Source of the DNA: Juglans regia
Taxonomy: Eukaryota; Streptophyta; Magnoliopsida; Fagales; Juglandaceae
NCBI RefSeq assembly: GCF_001411555.2
Contig: NC_049905.1
Location: 11,251,053-11,315,052, forward strand
Direction: 5' to 3'
Length of the DNA: 64,000 nt
A model generated the notes under the pieces. That model was not told the DNA's origin, ran no database searches, and saw only the letters and a program-made list of their open reading frames with translations. Shown here piece after piece: positions 33,691 through 47,000 of the stretch; the first letter of the stretch is position 1; each line of letters opens with the position of its first letter. Made by a program: the position numbers and the translations under genes.

Positions 33691-33904
33691 CACTATTATA
33701 TCCCGTGGCGGGCCAGAGGTCACTATTATATCTCGCAACAGGGCCAGAGGTCACTATTGTATCCCGTGACAGGGCCAGATGTCACTATTATATCCCTTGA
33801 CAGGGCCAGATGTCACTATTATATCCCGTGACAGGGCCAGACGTCACTATTGTATCCCGTGACAAGGCCAGAGGTCACTATTATATCTCGTGCCAGGGCC
33901 ACAT
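33691..33904. repeat. 31-bp minisatellite, seven units, inside the solo LTR
   Basis: Units begin CACTATTATATCCCGTGAC and end CCAGATGT or CCAGAGGT, starting at 33691, 33721, 33752, 33783, 33814, 33845 and 33876. The other LTRs of the window have no such array in the matching segment. Confidence 0.93.
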
Positions 33905-35066
33905 ATCAGAGCAAAACAAAATCAGAATCACCATATCAGAATCAGAATCAGAGTCAGAACAGAATCAGAAAGTCATGCCAAATGTTTTTCAGATGCCACA
34001 TCATATCAAAACAGAGTACTGATATTCAAATCATTTCACATTTTTCAAAACAGATTCAGAACATCTTCACGTCACATGCGAAATTTATTAAATTTTCATA
34101 TTCACTCATTTGTCTCAATTCAATAACAGAATGCCAAAAATAAGCTCATGTCTACCCCAATCATGACAAAAAATACTTTCATTTTAAACAGAATCTCATG
34201 AGTAATGCAGAACAAATATCTGATGTAATTTTCAGATTTCTTTTCATAACAAAACATGCACATTTTCCAAAAAGTACCTCAGTTCATTTTATTTTATGCA
34301 AAGTCTAGCATAGCAACCCCGCTTACCTGGACTTCTTAGTTTTTCAGAAATTTCCTTAGAATTGCCGAACAAATACTAATCGTCACCTACAAAATAATCA
34401 CGTAATTCCTGTAAATTTCATTTGAACACGTATTTCGATATTTAAGCCTAAGTTTCTAAAATAACCTATTTGTTTCTCAAAACCTAAAATTCTCATAACC
34501 TCAAAATATATCATCTCTTTCTAAGATCATCAATGTCCATCTAATAACTTCAACTGAAACATTAAAAATTAATCTTGCTTATTTGCAATTGTAATCGGAC
34601 TATAAATTTAATACTAGATCATATAACTAAACCAAAATATTTTAAATTGAACAACAACTTTTATTTAATAAACTAGATCATATCCAAAAATGTTTAAAAA
34701 TAAAATTACATCATTATTGATTACTTTTGAAAGAAAACTTTGCTTAATAACAATTTAAATTGTTTGAAAGATTTCTGTAAACAAAAATAAAATAGAGTAC
34801 ACTAATTCGTATTTAAAACTTTAAAACACGCTAATACAGCTTGTACTCAATGGGTAAAGATGTAACTTACCTCAAATAATATATGTTTGACCAACTATAC
34901 GGTAAGCTTTGTTATTTGAAAACATGCTCATACTACGTGAGGTAAGTTTACGCTGCAGAGGCACACCGTGAGGGAAGGGAACATGCGACAACGTACGGAG
35001 CTGGCTGAGGTTGGCGATGGTGGGTGCGGCGCTGGGTGCGACGGAAGGTGGTGAACTAGGCGGAGC

Positions 35067-35068
<2 letters not shown>

Positions 35069-35125
<57 letters not shown>

Positions 35126-35154
35126 GGGAGAGGGAGAGAGAGAGAACAACAAGG
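35069..35154. repeat. (GA)n microsatellite in the solo LTR
   Basis: A long AG run with a few GGG interruptions. It corresponds in position to the C/T-rich tract of the other LTRs when read on the minus strand. Confidence 0.93.
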
Positions 35155-36739
35155 TGAGAGAGATAACGAAGAGAGAGAGCAAGAGCAGCACGAACGTGTT
35201 TGCGGTAGCTGGGCCAGGCTATTTACGGTGGAGGCTTGCGGTGTCGAAGGTCATGCAGGGGTTAATCAGGGGGTTGAGAACGTGGAGGCTAGGCTTCTAG
35301 GGAAGCAATGGCGTGGAGGATAGGGGGTTGGCCGTGTGCAACTGCTCTGTTTCGGGGAGTAATTTCATGGTTTGCAACGGAGGCGTTGGGCGGCGGCTAC
35401 GTGTGACTGGGCACAGTGGCTTATGGTTTCACATGGGGCTAGGCAATGGCTAGTGGCTTCCGTCGTGCAGGAGGCAACTCGCACGGGGTGGTTTCCGTTC
35501 GACTGCGTGCACATGGGCATTGGTTTTTCTGCTGCAGCAATACCACAGAAAATGATGCCAAGTTGCGTCTCGGCTGTCTCTTTTGTGGCAGTGGAGTGGT
35601 GGTTGAAAAGGATAGTAGGGGCTAAACCTTGAGAGGCGGAGGTACCAGCGCGAACTGTGTTTGGTGGAGTCACGGCACGAGGATTGGCTTTGGGTGTGGC
35701 GGTTTACTGGATGCAAACCGAGCCCTTCGGTTGGTGTTTTATGGAGAAGGTGGTGATTGGTTGCAATTTGTACTGAGGTTCACGATGGGGGTGGTGTTTT
35801 TCCTATTGGCTGAGGACCAGGCTGGAGGGTGGTGCTGCTTGCACAGAGGAGTTGTTGGCTACGGTTTTGCGTGGCAGGGCAGCGGCATGAGGTTTCTTTG
35901 TGCTGGAAGTATGTGTGTATTTATATTGGTGATTGAACAAAAAAAGAAAACCCTAGTGGGATGACGGAGACGTGCATGCGGGTGAAAACTGAGTTGTGCA
36001 TGTGTATGGAGTGGATAAAAAACTACACTAGAGACGTGTGTAATCATGGATGCCATGGGCGACAGGAAACTTAGGGGTAAAAAAATATAGACGGAAAGAA
36101 GAAGAAAATAATAATAATAATAATAATAATAAACATGCGGAAAAAAAAAATTAACGTGTGAAGAGAATATAAATATAAATATAAATAAATAAAATGAGTT
36201 TGACTGGGTCCGGGAGTTACACAATCAATGCAAATCCAATATAAGCATCAACATCAAACCCATTCTACATACATAAAGATATATTTCATTTCCTAAATCG
36301 AGTGCTCAAGATGGGCACAAGCTGATATAACAGTTGCCATGGTCACTTCGTCAGGACTGATCCCATTGCTTGTCATTTCATTGAATTCTACTAATGCTTC
36401 TCTGTATCTCCTGTTCTGAGTATGGCAGGTGATCATGGTCGTCCACGAGATTATATCCCTTGAGGGCATCTGGTTGAACAGCAACTCCGCAAACTCCACA
36501 TTCCCCACTCTTGCGTACCCATCAATTGTAGTGTTCCATGTAGCAGTATTTCTCTCAGGCATCTCCTCAAACAATCTCCTCGCAGAACTCAAATCCCATG
36601 CCCGAACACGGGCCGAAAGCATCACGGTCCATGTGAAAATATCTCTTTCAACCATTTCATCAAACAGCCTTTTCGATGTACCAATTTTACCCAAATTCGA
36701 GTAGAAATCAATCAAAGCAGTCTGAACAAACACATGTGA

Positions 36740-36944
36740 AGGTCTCGTTTGTTTTCAGAAAACATCACATCTCATCTAATCATTACAACTTTCCCAACTT
36801 TCAATACAAAATAAAATAAACAATTCAACTTTTTCAAATTTTAAAATAAAAATAATATTAAAAAATATATTCTAACAATACTTTATCAATTTTTTAAATT
36901 TAATCTCAACTCATCTCATCTCTAAAAAGAAACAAACCTTACCC
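36740..36944. mobile_element. MITE of about 205 bp inserted in PPR coding sequence
   Basis: An AT-rich insert beginning GGTCTCGTTTGTTTTCAG and ending AAAAAGAAACAAACCT, imperfect inverted ends. It separates the coding words VWKNG and SHVFVQTAL on the minus strand, so the insert is exonic. Superfamily not determined. Confidence 0.65.
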
Positions 36945-37107
36945 ATTTTTCCAAACTTGACACTGTATAGCTTCACCGAATCCAAGAGCCGATACTGAGC
37001 TACAAGCCTTAATCATATCTACGTAACACTCCAAAGCTTGAGCTGGATAAAAACAATGAGCAAAGGCTCTTATCATCGCATTATAGACAAAAACATTTGG
37101 ATTTTCC

Positions 37108-39171
37108 ATCTGTAGAAATGCTGAAGTACTGTTTTCGCAATTGAAATACGGTTAAGTTTAATTGCAGATTTCATGAACTTTGGGGGTGACTGGGAGGCTT
37201 CTTCCTATTCGTAGCCGTTAGTTGAATGATTGAGGTAGGCCCTGTGGCTGAAGAGAATCGCGGACAAACACTCCGTTGGGTAGCGGAGTGTTCTGTTTTA
37301 TTTTTTATTATTTTTTACTTAATTTTTATTATTATTTCATATTTTTTCATTATTATTTTATTATTTTTTCATTATCATTGAGAGAATATTTAAAATCAAC
37401 TCACTAAATCATCAATGTTAAGATTTTATATCTTCAAATGATAAAAAAAAAATAATTACATTCTGCCTATTTTTTTAAGACTTGATCATTAAGATTATGA
37501 AAAATGTTAGAGTCACCGACATTTGGGTCCCGATTGAATTCTGATAATTTTTTTTTAAAGTGATTAAAGAAGTGTTTTCTAATGATATTATGAATTGTTT
37601 TAAAAAAAATTAAGACTATAAAAAAATGAATGAAAAGAAAAAAAAAAAAATTGTTCTTCTCAGGACTGGTCTCCCGCTACACTGCTCTAAGATTATATTA
37701 AAGTCGGTCTTTTCAATCTTGAATTTATATATTATCATCATTTTTTTTTTAATTTGGCAATTTGCTAACGGTGCTCCTGTGAATTCTTTGAAGGGAATTT
37801 TGCTAATATCCCGATGCATTTGATCGAAGTTAGTATGTGATGGACGGTACTATCAGTCACATGGTTCGGTCAAATGTCATCGGGTATGGTATCAATACCA
37901 TTCTTTTAATAATAATAAAACAAAATGCTAGTTTACCCATCACTTTGACCACTTATGTATTTATTGATTTTTTAATCTTTTTTATTTAATGATTAAGAAA
38001 ATGATTTTTCATGTATTGGTGTATTTTTTTATTTTTTAAAAATATTTAAATATGTTAAAAATTTTGAAAAGAAAAATGAGAAAAAAATAAAAACACACAT
38101 TTGGCCTAGCGGTCAAATTGAGCGGGCAAACGGCAGAGTAGCCTGACTCATAATGAAATTATTTTAGTTAAAATATTTTATTGAATTTTGAAAAAGAATA
38201 TAAAAATCTGAATAAAAATATTAAAAGTTTAAAAATTATTTTTGTTTTAAAGTTTGAAAAAGTTGTACTAATTTTTATGTTATTTTGAAGTTTTAAAATT
38301 GTATTGATCTTTGTGCTTGGGATAATTATTAGATTAAAAATTTGAAATTGCGTGTGATGTTTGGAAATGAAATTATAAAATTAGTTTTGAAATTTTTGAA
38401 ATTTTTTATCATCTCTAAGCCTAAACATCCCCTAAAGGAGCAGATGATCAAGAATTAACAGTTTTCTTCTTCCTGTTCTGGTTTTACAGGAACATTCTCT
38501 TTTACTTCAATCTTGTCTATTTGTTCTTTCTACATGTTCATGAATTGTGACAATAAAATGAAGGCCGAAGACAATTTCTCGTGCTAGAGAAAAGCCCGTA
38601 AGAATATTCTTCATTCCTTATTTTATTTACTAATCAGGACGAAGATTTCATTAAATTTCATTAAATTTTGTAATGAAATTACAAAATCCCTTCCACCTCT
38701 ACAAATCCTCTCCGATGGATGAAGGATTCTCCAGATTGATGCAGGGCCATGAGAATTGGGTAGCAATCCTCCTCCAAATCGTGTGAGTTTAATATTCGTC
38801 AAGTCGTCAAGCTTGGAATGAATTAAAAAAGCAAACGACATTATTGCATGGAATGGTAGATGGCATGTTGAACGATGGTTCCACCTGTTTGCATGTCGTC
38901 TTTCCTTTGGTTGCTTTCCCTTTTTTGTTTGATTCCTTTGCTCCAAAACATGATGTTGGGTGTTGAATGAACGAGTTGCGAATAAAGTATGTGAATGAAT
39001 GAGTTGGCCTCCACTAACACACCCTCATGATCTCATTGATTTATTTATTTAATTAATTTCTCGTTAATTTATTCACTTCAGTTTTAACGTCGAAGCATCT
39101 TATTTCTCTCTACTATTCTTCATCACTTTCCTTCATTTCCTTTGATTCCTTACAATTACAAAGCAGAAACC
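37108..39171. other. Intergenic region upstream of the NLR gene
   Basis: AT-rich, no long coding frame. It contains a candidate MITE (37926-38136) and, close to the NLR start, the 38842-38900 segment shared with 19224-19288. The last 200 bp before 39172 should hold the NLR promoter and 5' UTR. Confidence 0.5.
37926..38136. mobile_element. Candidate MITE with inverted ends
   Basis: The left end GCTAGTTTACCCATCACTTT (then GACC) pairs imperfectly with the inverse of GGTCAAATTGAGCGGGCAAA at the right. The core is AT-rich. Borders and target duplication are uncertain. Confidence 0.4.
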
Positions 39172-42100
39172 ATGGCTGAGCTTGCAGGCATATTTGTCTC
39201 CCCACTCCTCCAAGCGTTTTTTGAAAGGGTGGCATCTCGTGAATTTATTTACTTTTTTCAACGAGAAAAACTCGACCAAGCACTCTTGAACAAACTGAAG
39301 ATAGCTTTGCTGTCTGTGAATGCAGTGTTTGAAGATGCAGAGGAAAAGCAAGTGGTAAATCCCAACTTAAAAGAATGGCTCGATGAGTTGAAAGATGCTA
39401 TCTATGATGCAGAGGACACCTTGGATGAGATTTATACCGAAGTCATACGTTGCGAGTTGGATGCTAAATTTCATACCACTACAAGCAAGGTACGAAAAGC
39501 CATCTCTACTTCTCTTAAAGTACCATTTGTCAAGAAAATAGAACCAAAGATAGAACAAGTGCTTGACAGATTGGAGTATCTTGTAAGTCAAAAGAACAAT
39601 ATGGGTCTAAAAGAAGGCGTTCGAGGAAATCCATCTGAAAGATTGCCCACAACTTTTTTGGTTGAAGAATCTGGTATTTATGGTAGAGAAGATGATAAGG
39701 AGAAAATAATTAATTCCTTGTTCACAGATGATGCAAGGGGCAATAAGTTGCTTGTGATTGCTATTGTCGGTATGGGGGGACTCGGCAAGACCACCCTTGC
39801 TTAGCTTGTATACAATGATAAAAGGGTGAAGAAACATTTTGACCTTAGAGCATGGGCTTGTGTTTCGGATGACTTTGACGTCTTTAAGATAACAAAAGCA
39901 ATTCTAAAGGAAGTAGGTTCCTCCTCTAATGGTGATGATACGACTCTAAATGGCTTCAAAGTACACTAAAGGAGAGTTTGACGGGAAAGAAATTTCTACT
40001 TGTTTTAGATGATGTTTGGAATGACAATTATATTAATTGGGAGGTCTTAAGTAATCCCTTCAGATTTGGAGCACAAGGGAGCAGAGTTTTGGTAACCACA
40101 CGTGAAGAACGAGTAGCATCGGTTATGCAAACTACTTTACCTTACTATCTGAAGCCATTACCAGAAAAAGAATGTTGGTCACTTTTTGTAAGACATGCGT
40201 TTCGTGGCAATATACATCTAGAACTAGAAGCAATTGGAAGACAGATCGTGGAAAAATGCAGAGGTCTGCCTTTAGCAGTCAAGACAATTGGAGCTCTCTT
40301 GTGGTCTCAAGTAGATGTTGATGATTGGAATAAAATATTAAAGAGCGAAGTGTGGGACATGTCGACTGAAATTATTCCTGCTCTTAGATTAAGTTATAAA
40401 TATTTGCCCTCACATTTAAAGCGATGCTTTGCTTATTGTTCGATATTTTCAAAGGATCTTTTTTTCAAAGAAGAGGAATTAGTCTTATTGTGGATGGCAG
40501 AAGGTTTCTTGAAAAAATCTAAAGACAAAACAATGGAGCAAGTCGGTCATGATTACTTCTTTGATCTGGTATTGAGATCATTATTCTTTCAACAATCAAG
40601 TGATCAGTATGGTTCAGGATTCGGAATGCATGATCTTGTCAACGACTTAGCAAGATTTGTATCTGGGCAATTTACCTTTAGACTGGAGGGCAGCAATTCG
40701 CTCCAAGTTACGAACAAGACTCGCCATTTATCAATTATTGAAAAAAGCTTGGAAAACATCCCAAAGACGTTAGAGGCACTTTACGAGGCCAAGGGGTTGC
40801 GCACTATTCTCCCAATAAATTTTCCTTTTTGGATTGGAACACTCCCACATGATTTGTTGCCCATGTTGACATTCTTACGAGTGCTTTCCTTTGCATGGAA
40901 TAAAAATTTAACTGAGTTGCCTGATTCAATTGGCAAAATTAGACATCTACGATATTTGAATCTGTCTGGAACACCAATTAAAAAACTACCTGATTCTATA
41001 TGTAAATTGTGCAATTTGCAAACATTGAGATTATAGTTTTGCAAGAATCTTACTGTATTACCTAAAGATATGCATAAACTCGTTAGTTTGCGTCATCTTC
41101 ATTTAGATGGAAGTGCCATAACAGAGATGCCGTTACAACTGGGTAGACTAAAATGTCTACAGACTTTGGATGTATTTGTTGTCAACAAACATTGCGGATC
41201 AAGTATTGGGGAGTTGGGGAATCTTGAAGATATTGCAGGAAATCTCTCTATTAAGAACCTCCAAAATGTCAAATCTCCAAAATGTCAAAGCTCTCTATTG
41301 AAGGATAAGAAGCACCTGGAGGACTTGACGTTGGTCTGGGACGATACAACTAGAAATTCGGAAAGTGATCAAATAACTGTATTCGAGAATCTCCAACCCC
41401 ATACAAACCTGAAAAGTCTCAGTATCTACAATTATGGTGGTAAAAGCTTTCCGGATTGGATCGCTCATCATTCATTCTCTAAGATAGAATCTATTTATCT
41501 CTATAATTGTAAATATTGCCACATCTTGCCATCATTTGGACAACTACACGCTCTTGAGAGCCTCTCTATCATTGGGTTTCATGGAATTGCTAGAGTGGGT
41601 AAGGAGTTCTATGGTAGCGATTCTTCTACGTTTAAGCCATTCGAAGCCTTGAAAGTTCTAAAGTTCGAAGACATGCCAGATTGGGTAAATTGGTCATGCT
41701 TTGATTTTGAAAATGAAGGTGAAGCTTTTCCTCATCTTGAAGAGCTTTATATTATTAAGTGCCCCAAGCTAACTAGAGGGTTGCCCATCCATCTTCCTTC
41801 TTTAGCCAGACTTGAGATTGTTGAATGTTTGCAGCTGGAGGCCTCACTCCCAAGGTCTCCTACTCTACATCAATTGAAGTTAACAAATTTTAATGAGGTT
41901 CTGTTAAATGAATTTCCATCTGGATTATTGCAAATAGTAGTACTTAAAGAATGTGCTGCATTACGGTCCCTACTAGAGGGAATGATGGATTCCAGCAGTC
42001 CTCTTCAAGAATTGGAAATCGATGGTTGTAGCTCGCTCATCTTACTTTCCGATGATGATCTAACCTCCACATTAGAAACTCTTAAGATCTCAAACTGTAA

Positions 42101-43075
42101 GAAGTTAGAATTCCCAATGCACTTCAACTATTCATCCCTCAAAGAGTTGTACTTGGGAAATAATTGTGATTCTCTTAGGTGCTTTCCAGTAAACTTAATC
42201 ACAGAGATCGATATTATCACCATCAAGGGATGTGAGAATCTGGAGTCTCTTACTGATTCAGAACAAAATGAAAGTGATTCAACCTCCTCAATTATAAGAA
42301 TCAAGAATTGCCCTAATTTCATATCATTTCCAAATGGAGGATTGCGTGCCCAAAAACTGAAAACATTTGAGATACATGATTGTGGGAATTTAAGGTCATT
42401 GCCTGACAAGATGCACCTACTCCTTCCATCTCTTGAATCACTATCTATCATAAGTGTCCAATGCTGCAATCATTTGGTGAAGGGGACTTGCCTACCAATT
42501 TAAAATCGATCTCCATCAAAGATTGTGACATACTCGTTGCCTGTCGAACGACATGGGGTCTGCAAAAACTCCACTCTCTTCGAAAATTGTCAATCGGTGG
42601 CAAATGCGAAGATGTGGAGTCTTTTCCGGAGCCGACGTTGCTGCCCATTACTATGATCAGTCTTACCATCTCTGGATTTTCAAAGATGACATCTCTAGAC
42701 AACTTGGGCCTTCAACACCTCACCGTTCTTGAAGAACTGTATATCCGTAACCTCCCAAGGCTTAAGTTCATGCCAGAAGAGAGATTGTTCGACTCCAGTT
42801 CTACTCTGATCCATCTCAGCATCTCTAGAATTCCAAATATGACATCTTTGGACAACTTGGGCCTTCAACACCTCACCTCTCTAGAGACGATGACGATCTA
42901 TGATTGTCCTAATCTGAAGTTTTTGCCAAAAGAGGAGTTTCCTGCCTCCATTTCTACTCTAGATATCAATAGATGTCCATTGTTGGAGAAACAGTTGCAA
43001 AATAAAAAAGGAAAAGAATGGCGCAAGGTTGCTCACATCCCCAAATTATGGATAACTACAAGCCATACATATTAA
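39172..43075 (+). pseudogene. CC-NB-LRR resistance gene (R13-like class), disabled by two stops and two frameshifts
   Basis: Intracellular immune receptor class. The ATG in AACCATGGCTGAG opens MAELAGIFVSPLLQAFFERV, a CC domain with the EDAEEKQ motif. NB-ARC motifs in order: P-loop VGMGGLGKTTLA (about codon 198), RNBS-A FDLRAWACVSDDFD, kinase-2 FLLVLDDVWND, RNBS-B GSRVLVTTREE, GLPLAVKTIG, CFAYCSIF and MHDLVNDLA. About 700 codons of LRRs follow. The tryptophan after LDDV marks the CNL type. Lesions: TAG 39802-39804 right after the P-loop, a frameshift near 39950, TAG 41034-41036 in the LRRs and a frameshift near 42455. Single-exon layout as is usual for this class. All motifs remain, so inactivation looks recent. 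Confidence 0.93.
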
Positions 43076-43512
43076 CTACAAGTGGACTGCAGAGATTGTA
43101 CTACATTCACCTTTTAAAGTAAGGTACTTTCTTTCCCGACTATTTATCCTTATAATTCGATTATTTTTATTTTAAACGAAATAATTTATACAAATCTAAA
43201 TAGAAAAATTTTGTATAATCTCTTTGAAAAAAAAAATAGATTTTTTTATAAAAAAATATAAAAAAAGGACCTATTATTTTTTTACACTTTTCCCTTTTTT
43301 TTTTTTTTTATAAATGACATTGCATGAAACTTATATATTTAGGCATTATTCTTTCATTTTAAATTGGCTTCAAACTATCTTTGATGAAACTTGTTGATCA
43401 GTATCTCTAGTATGGTCTGCAGGGTTCTTTCAGTTGCATGAGTCTCAACAGATCTCAGATTGACATGGTATGTTATATTGTAAAATTATTTTTATTTAAA
43501 AATAGATGTAAC
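43076..43512. other. 3' flank of the NLR pseudogene
   Basis: AT-rich with A and T runs. Probably 3' UTR and spacer. The CACTA element inserts at its right edge (TSD AAC). Confidence 0.5.
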
Positions 43513-43534
43513 CACTACAAGAAATAAGGCCTTT

Positions 43535-43815
43535 TGCGGCGATTTTATGTCTGTTGCAAATAAAATCGCCGCAAAAAGTCACTGTTTGCATCGATTTTTC
43601 ACATCGTCGCGGGTTTTTTACATCAATTTGAAAAATAGTCTTTTGCAGTGATTTTTATAATTTTTACAACGGAAAAAATCACCGCAAATACAAAATTAAT
43701 TATTTACAGCGACTTTTCAATTTTTGTGACGAGAAATTCGTCGGAATATTAAAAAAAATTTTGCGTCGCTTACCAAATCGTTGCGATTGTGAAAGTGGTA
43801 ATTTGCGGCGATATG
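43535..43815. repeat. Left subterminal repeat zone of the CACTA element
   Basis: Repeated TTTTGCGGCGATTTTAT-like words and their inverses (AAAATCGCCGCAAAA) about every 20-40 bp. Confidence 0.8.
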
Positions 43816-43839
43816 GAGACGCCGGAAAAAGCTGATAAA

Positions 43840-44095
43840 ATTGAAATCCCGCTCGTTCCCCTGTCATTTCCCTCCAGGCCTTTTCCCCCCTGGCCCCTTC
43901 TCCTTCCCCTTCTCTCTCCCCAACTCTTCATTCTCGAGCACAACCCACGCCGGTAAGCACAGTCCGTCGCCCGCAACCCCACCACGCCACCGCCACCTCA
44001 CCTCGAGCACAACCCACGCCGGGAAAGGCCCTGTTTCTGCCCTCTCCGTCTCTCCTTCCACTCACTGCGACATATTCGAACTTCCCCGAGGTAAG
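43840..44095 (+). other. GC-rich 5'-exon-like segment in the CACTA element
   Basis: A C-rich stretch in an AT-rich element, ending CCCCGAG before GTAAGATTT, a good donor. It contains a 21-bp direct repeat (43933-43953 and 44002-44022) starting CTCGAGCACAACC, with a 69-bp period. Possibly a captured promoter or first exon. The open frame from 43841 is not recognised. Confidence 0.4.
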
Positions 44096-47000
44096 ATTTC
44101 CAAACCCTTATTTCCAAATCATCTTCTTCTTGCCATTTTATGGTCTTCTAAGTCTTCATCTTCTATTTCATTCGCTGCTCTTCAAGCATCTAGACCCACG
44201 ATGATGTGGCCAGATAGCTTCCACCCCCGAGTACCAATATAGTGCTTTTGTATTAATCTTCCCAAGGTTATTCTCTCTCCAAGCGTTAGTTAGATGCAGT
44301 TTTCTTCTTTATCTGGGTTTTAATTTGTTGATGTTGTTCCAAATCTACTTAATCTTCATGGGTTTCCAAAGGGAACACCCTTTTCTCACTAAATACCTGT
44401 GTGAACATTTTATTTGGGGTTTCATTAATTTTGATTCTGAATTATATTCATTTTGGTGGTTAAAATGTCTACGTGCTACACTTGGATTTGTACCTCGGTG
44501 AGGATAGATGGAAGGTTCAAATGTGGGATTTACTCTTGGATAAAGAAGGCAATTATTGGGTCTTCCTCATTCTCATTTTATACTTTTGTAATAATAGAGG
44601 GATTATTTTTCCTTGTAATTTGCTAAAATCTCTTGTGCCCTACAATTAGAGCATTTGATGCTAACAAGTCATCCTTACCTTAATTAGAGAAAAGTACCTG
44701 AGGGTTTGAAACCTGAGAGTAAACAAACATCTTCACATGACCTCTTATAAATGAAAAGTATCATATAAATAAAAAGTATCTCACCTGAGGTGAAATATTC
44801 TTTGTAATTTTGATGAAGATGGAAATCTAGAATTGTCTTTGTTGCTCTCAAATTAATGTCTTTTTTGTTTATTATTTTAATAGTGAATTATTTTATTCCT
44901 TATGATTTCGTTTTGCTTTATGTAACATTTGTTCATAATGCATAACTAGTGAACTATTTTTAGTTGAATTGATTTTCATATCTTTCTTTTGTGTCATAAG
45001 TTGTATATGTTTATTTGAGCTTATGCATAGGATACTTATGTTACCTAGTTTTCAATATCATTTGATGGTTACCATATCTAAGTCTCTTTAATTGAGTAAA
45101 GGTACTTCCCACGGGACTCTTTCTTTTGTATTTATTTTATAACTTTCCAAAAAGAAGCTATTTCTGATTTTTTATTGGTTAAGGCTAGTTATATTTAGAA
45201 GTCCAACTTGTGAAGAAAAAGTTTGCTTTCAAGTGTAGCATTCCAATTTCTAGCCTCTAATCAGCCCCTGTTCTTTCCCTTTCCTTTGTAAATTCAATTT
45301 AGTTACATCTATCATTTTATGACATGCTAGAGTACTGAAAAATCGAGACATATATAATAAACTTCTTATCAAAATCAGTTTTCATCTATCGTGATTTTAA
45401 GACGTCTAATATTTTGTTAGACTTGGTTAGTATATGAACTGAATAATTATTGAAGAAATAAAATCAAGTAATTATTCGGCTTCCCTTTGTTTCATATCAT
45501 AGAAAAATACACCATTCAATTTCTTAGATGAAGGCTCATTCTAGATTATAATGATGAAACTCTGTTCTTTTAAGTCAAATGCATTAACTCTGTTCTTTTA
45601 AGGCTCTAGTCAAAGTTTTAGACTAGAGCCTTAAAGTCTAGTAGGATTTGAAACTTCTTTTTCGTCCTTTGATGGATATTTTCTTGTCGATCTAGCAATA
45701 TTATGTACAGGCTGAAGTTTTTCATCCATTTTGTGGTCCTTTATATTTTGACTGGGCAGACAGGAAAATTTTCTGCAGTGGGTGGATGCAAATAGTTTAA
45801 TGATGTTTATTTACAAGATATCTGGATGTGGAAAGTTTAGTTTATAAAATTAAGAACTTTTCTAAAGATTTCCTGTCCAGCATCTTTTGCTTACTAGAAG
45901 AGCCCCATTTATTTTACATGATCATAGTGTCACCCACTATTCCTTTTCAGTGATTTTAAAGATGCAAGTTCCAGTTTATCAAAATGACATTTGTTTCCAT
46001 AGTCCATACTGATTAAGGCCTCTTGCATATAGTCACTAAGAACCAAATGACTTTTCACTTGGTTCCTAGTGCTTCCATTAAAGAATAATGCCTCACTCAC
46101 TAGTATTCACATCTAGTAAATAGAGATTTCTTAAATTTCTATCCAAATAGTTATTGTTTCTTGCTTCTTTTTTTGATAAGTAAAATACTATAAACGATGT
46201 TGCACCAGCTGGGAAACTTTTCTTGCTTCTTGATCATGAAGTGTTGGGATATAGTTAGCATGGATATTTTTGTTGAAGTTCTATGGATTTGTTCCAGGGT
46301 CTGCCTCTTTCTCTCTATTTTCTTCATCTTTATTAGATAAAGTTTCTAAAATGCAAATTTTTCTAAGAATAATATCTTTTTTTGAGAAATATCCCAAGTT
46401 TTGATAATGATAAACCTTATTATAATCTTTTCTTCTCTTTGGGTTAGGATTCATTGCTATAGCTGTAGGGATCTCTAGTTTTGTTTTCTTTTGAATTTAA
46501 GATTTGGCAGAGTATTAATACTACCACATATTATGCACTACTTGTTTGTCTATTTTTTAATGTTGTCTGATTGAATATTGCTACTGAATGGATTTTGCAA
46601 CTCACTTTAAGTTCAGTGTTGAACAGATATTGCCTCATTAGCAACTTGGTTCACTTCATTGAACACATACTTTAAATATTCTGAGGTATTTGTTGCTGAA
46701 TAGAAGTTTACCTTGGCCTGTTGCTGGTAAACAAAATGCGCAGCTTGAGGTATTTGTTGCCCTTTTTTAAGGGAGGGGGTGATATTGGTTCCTGCTCTGT
46801 TTCAAGATTGAATGGATAATCAATTAGCTATCTTACTTGTAAATGATTTTAATCTAATGACTTGCATTGCATTTTTAAATGATTTTTTTCTATAAGCAAA
46901 TTTTTTTTAAGATGATGACATTGCATTGTCGCAATATTAAAAGGACTATATATAGTTTTGTGAGCTTGTACGGTACTACTAATTATCTAGCAGAGAATTT

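Larger units (their letters stand above)
33091..36221 (-). mobile_element. Solo gypsy LTR (3.1 kb) inside the PPR-E gene, TSD CAATC
   Basis: The + strand edges are TGTAACACCCC and GGGAGTTACA, flanked by CAATC at 33086-33090 and 36222-36226. No internal region or second LTR is present, so it arose by LTR-LTR recombination. Minus orientation is shown by shared landmarks with the other LTRs here: an exon-like block at 34386-34327 before GTAAGCGGGG, and an acceptor TTTTTTCAG ending at 33322. It is a more diverged family member. Confidence 0.85.
32351..37107 (-). pseudogene. PPR E-class gene, interrupted by a MITE and a solo LTR
   Basis: Minus-strand pieces in order: 37107-36945 (MENPNVFVYNAMIRAF ... 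VWKNG), MITE, 36739-36222 (FVQTALIDFYSNLGK, LFEEMPERNTATWNT, NQMPSRDIISWTTMI), solo LTR, then 33090-32351 (DMYAKCGSLDRS, FSRMEREKIKPNGVTL, GHYGCIVDLLSKAGL, NSIIWGALLGGCKL). The LTR split falls inside a conserved ALIDMYAKCG stretch. An indel lies near 36290, and the E motif region has TGA (about 32532) and TAA stops. Such proteins bind organellar RNA for editing or processing. No DYW domain is seen. Confidence 0.88.

Noticed and set aside
33691..33904. CRISPR-like array
   Set aside because: Head-to-tail 31-bp units without unique spacers, inside a plant LTR; it is a minisatellite.
35365..35964. Overlapping frames on both strands
   Set aside because: Inside the solo LTR in a GC-rich part; no conserved motif and no consistent frame.
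43841..44242. 133-codon protein gene in the CACTA element
   Set aside because: Proline/serine-rich frame in C-rich sequence, partly a 69-bp repeat, reading through a likely splice donor; better seen as exon or promoter-like cargo.
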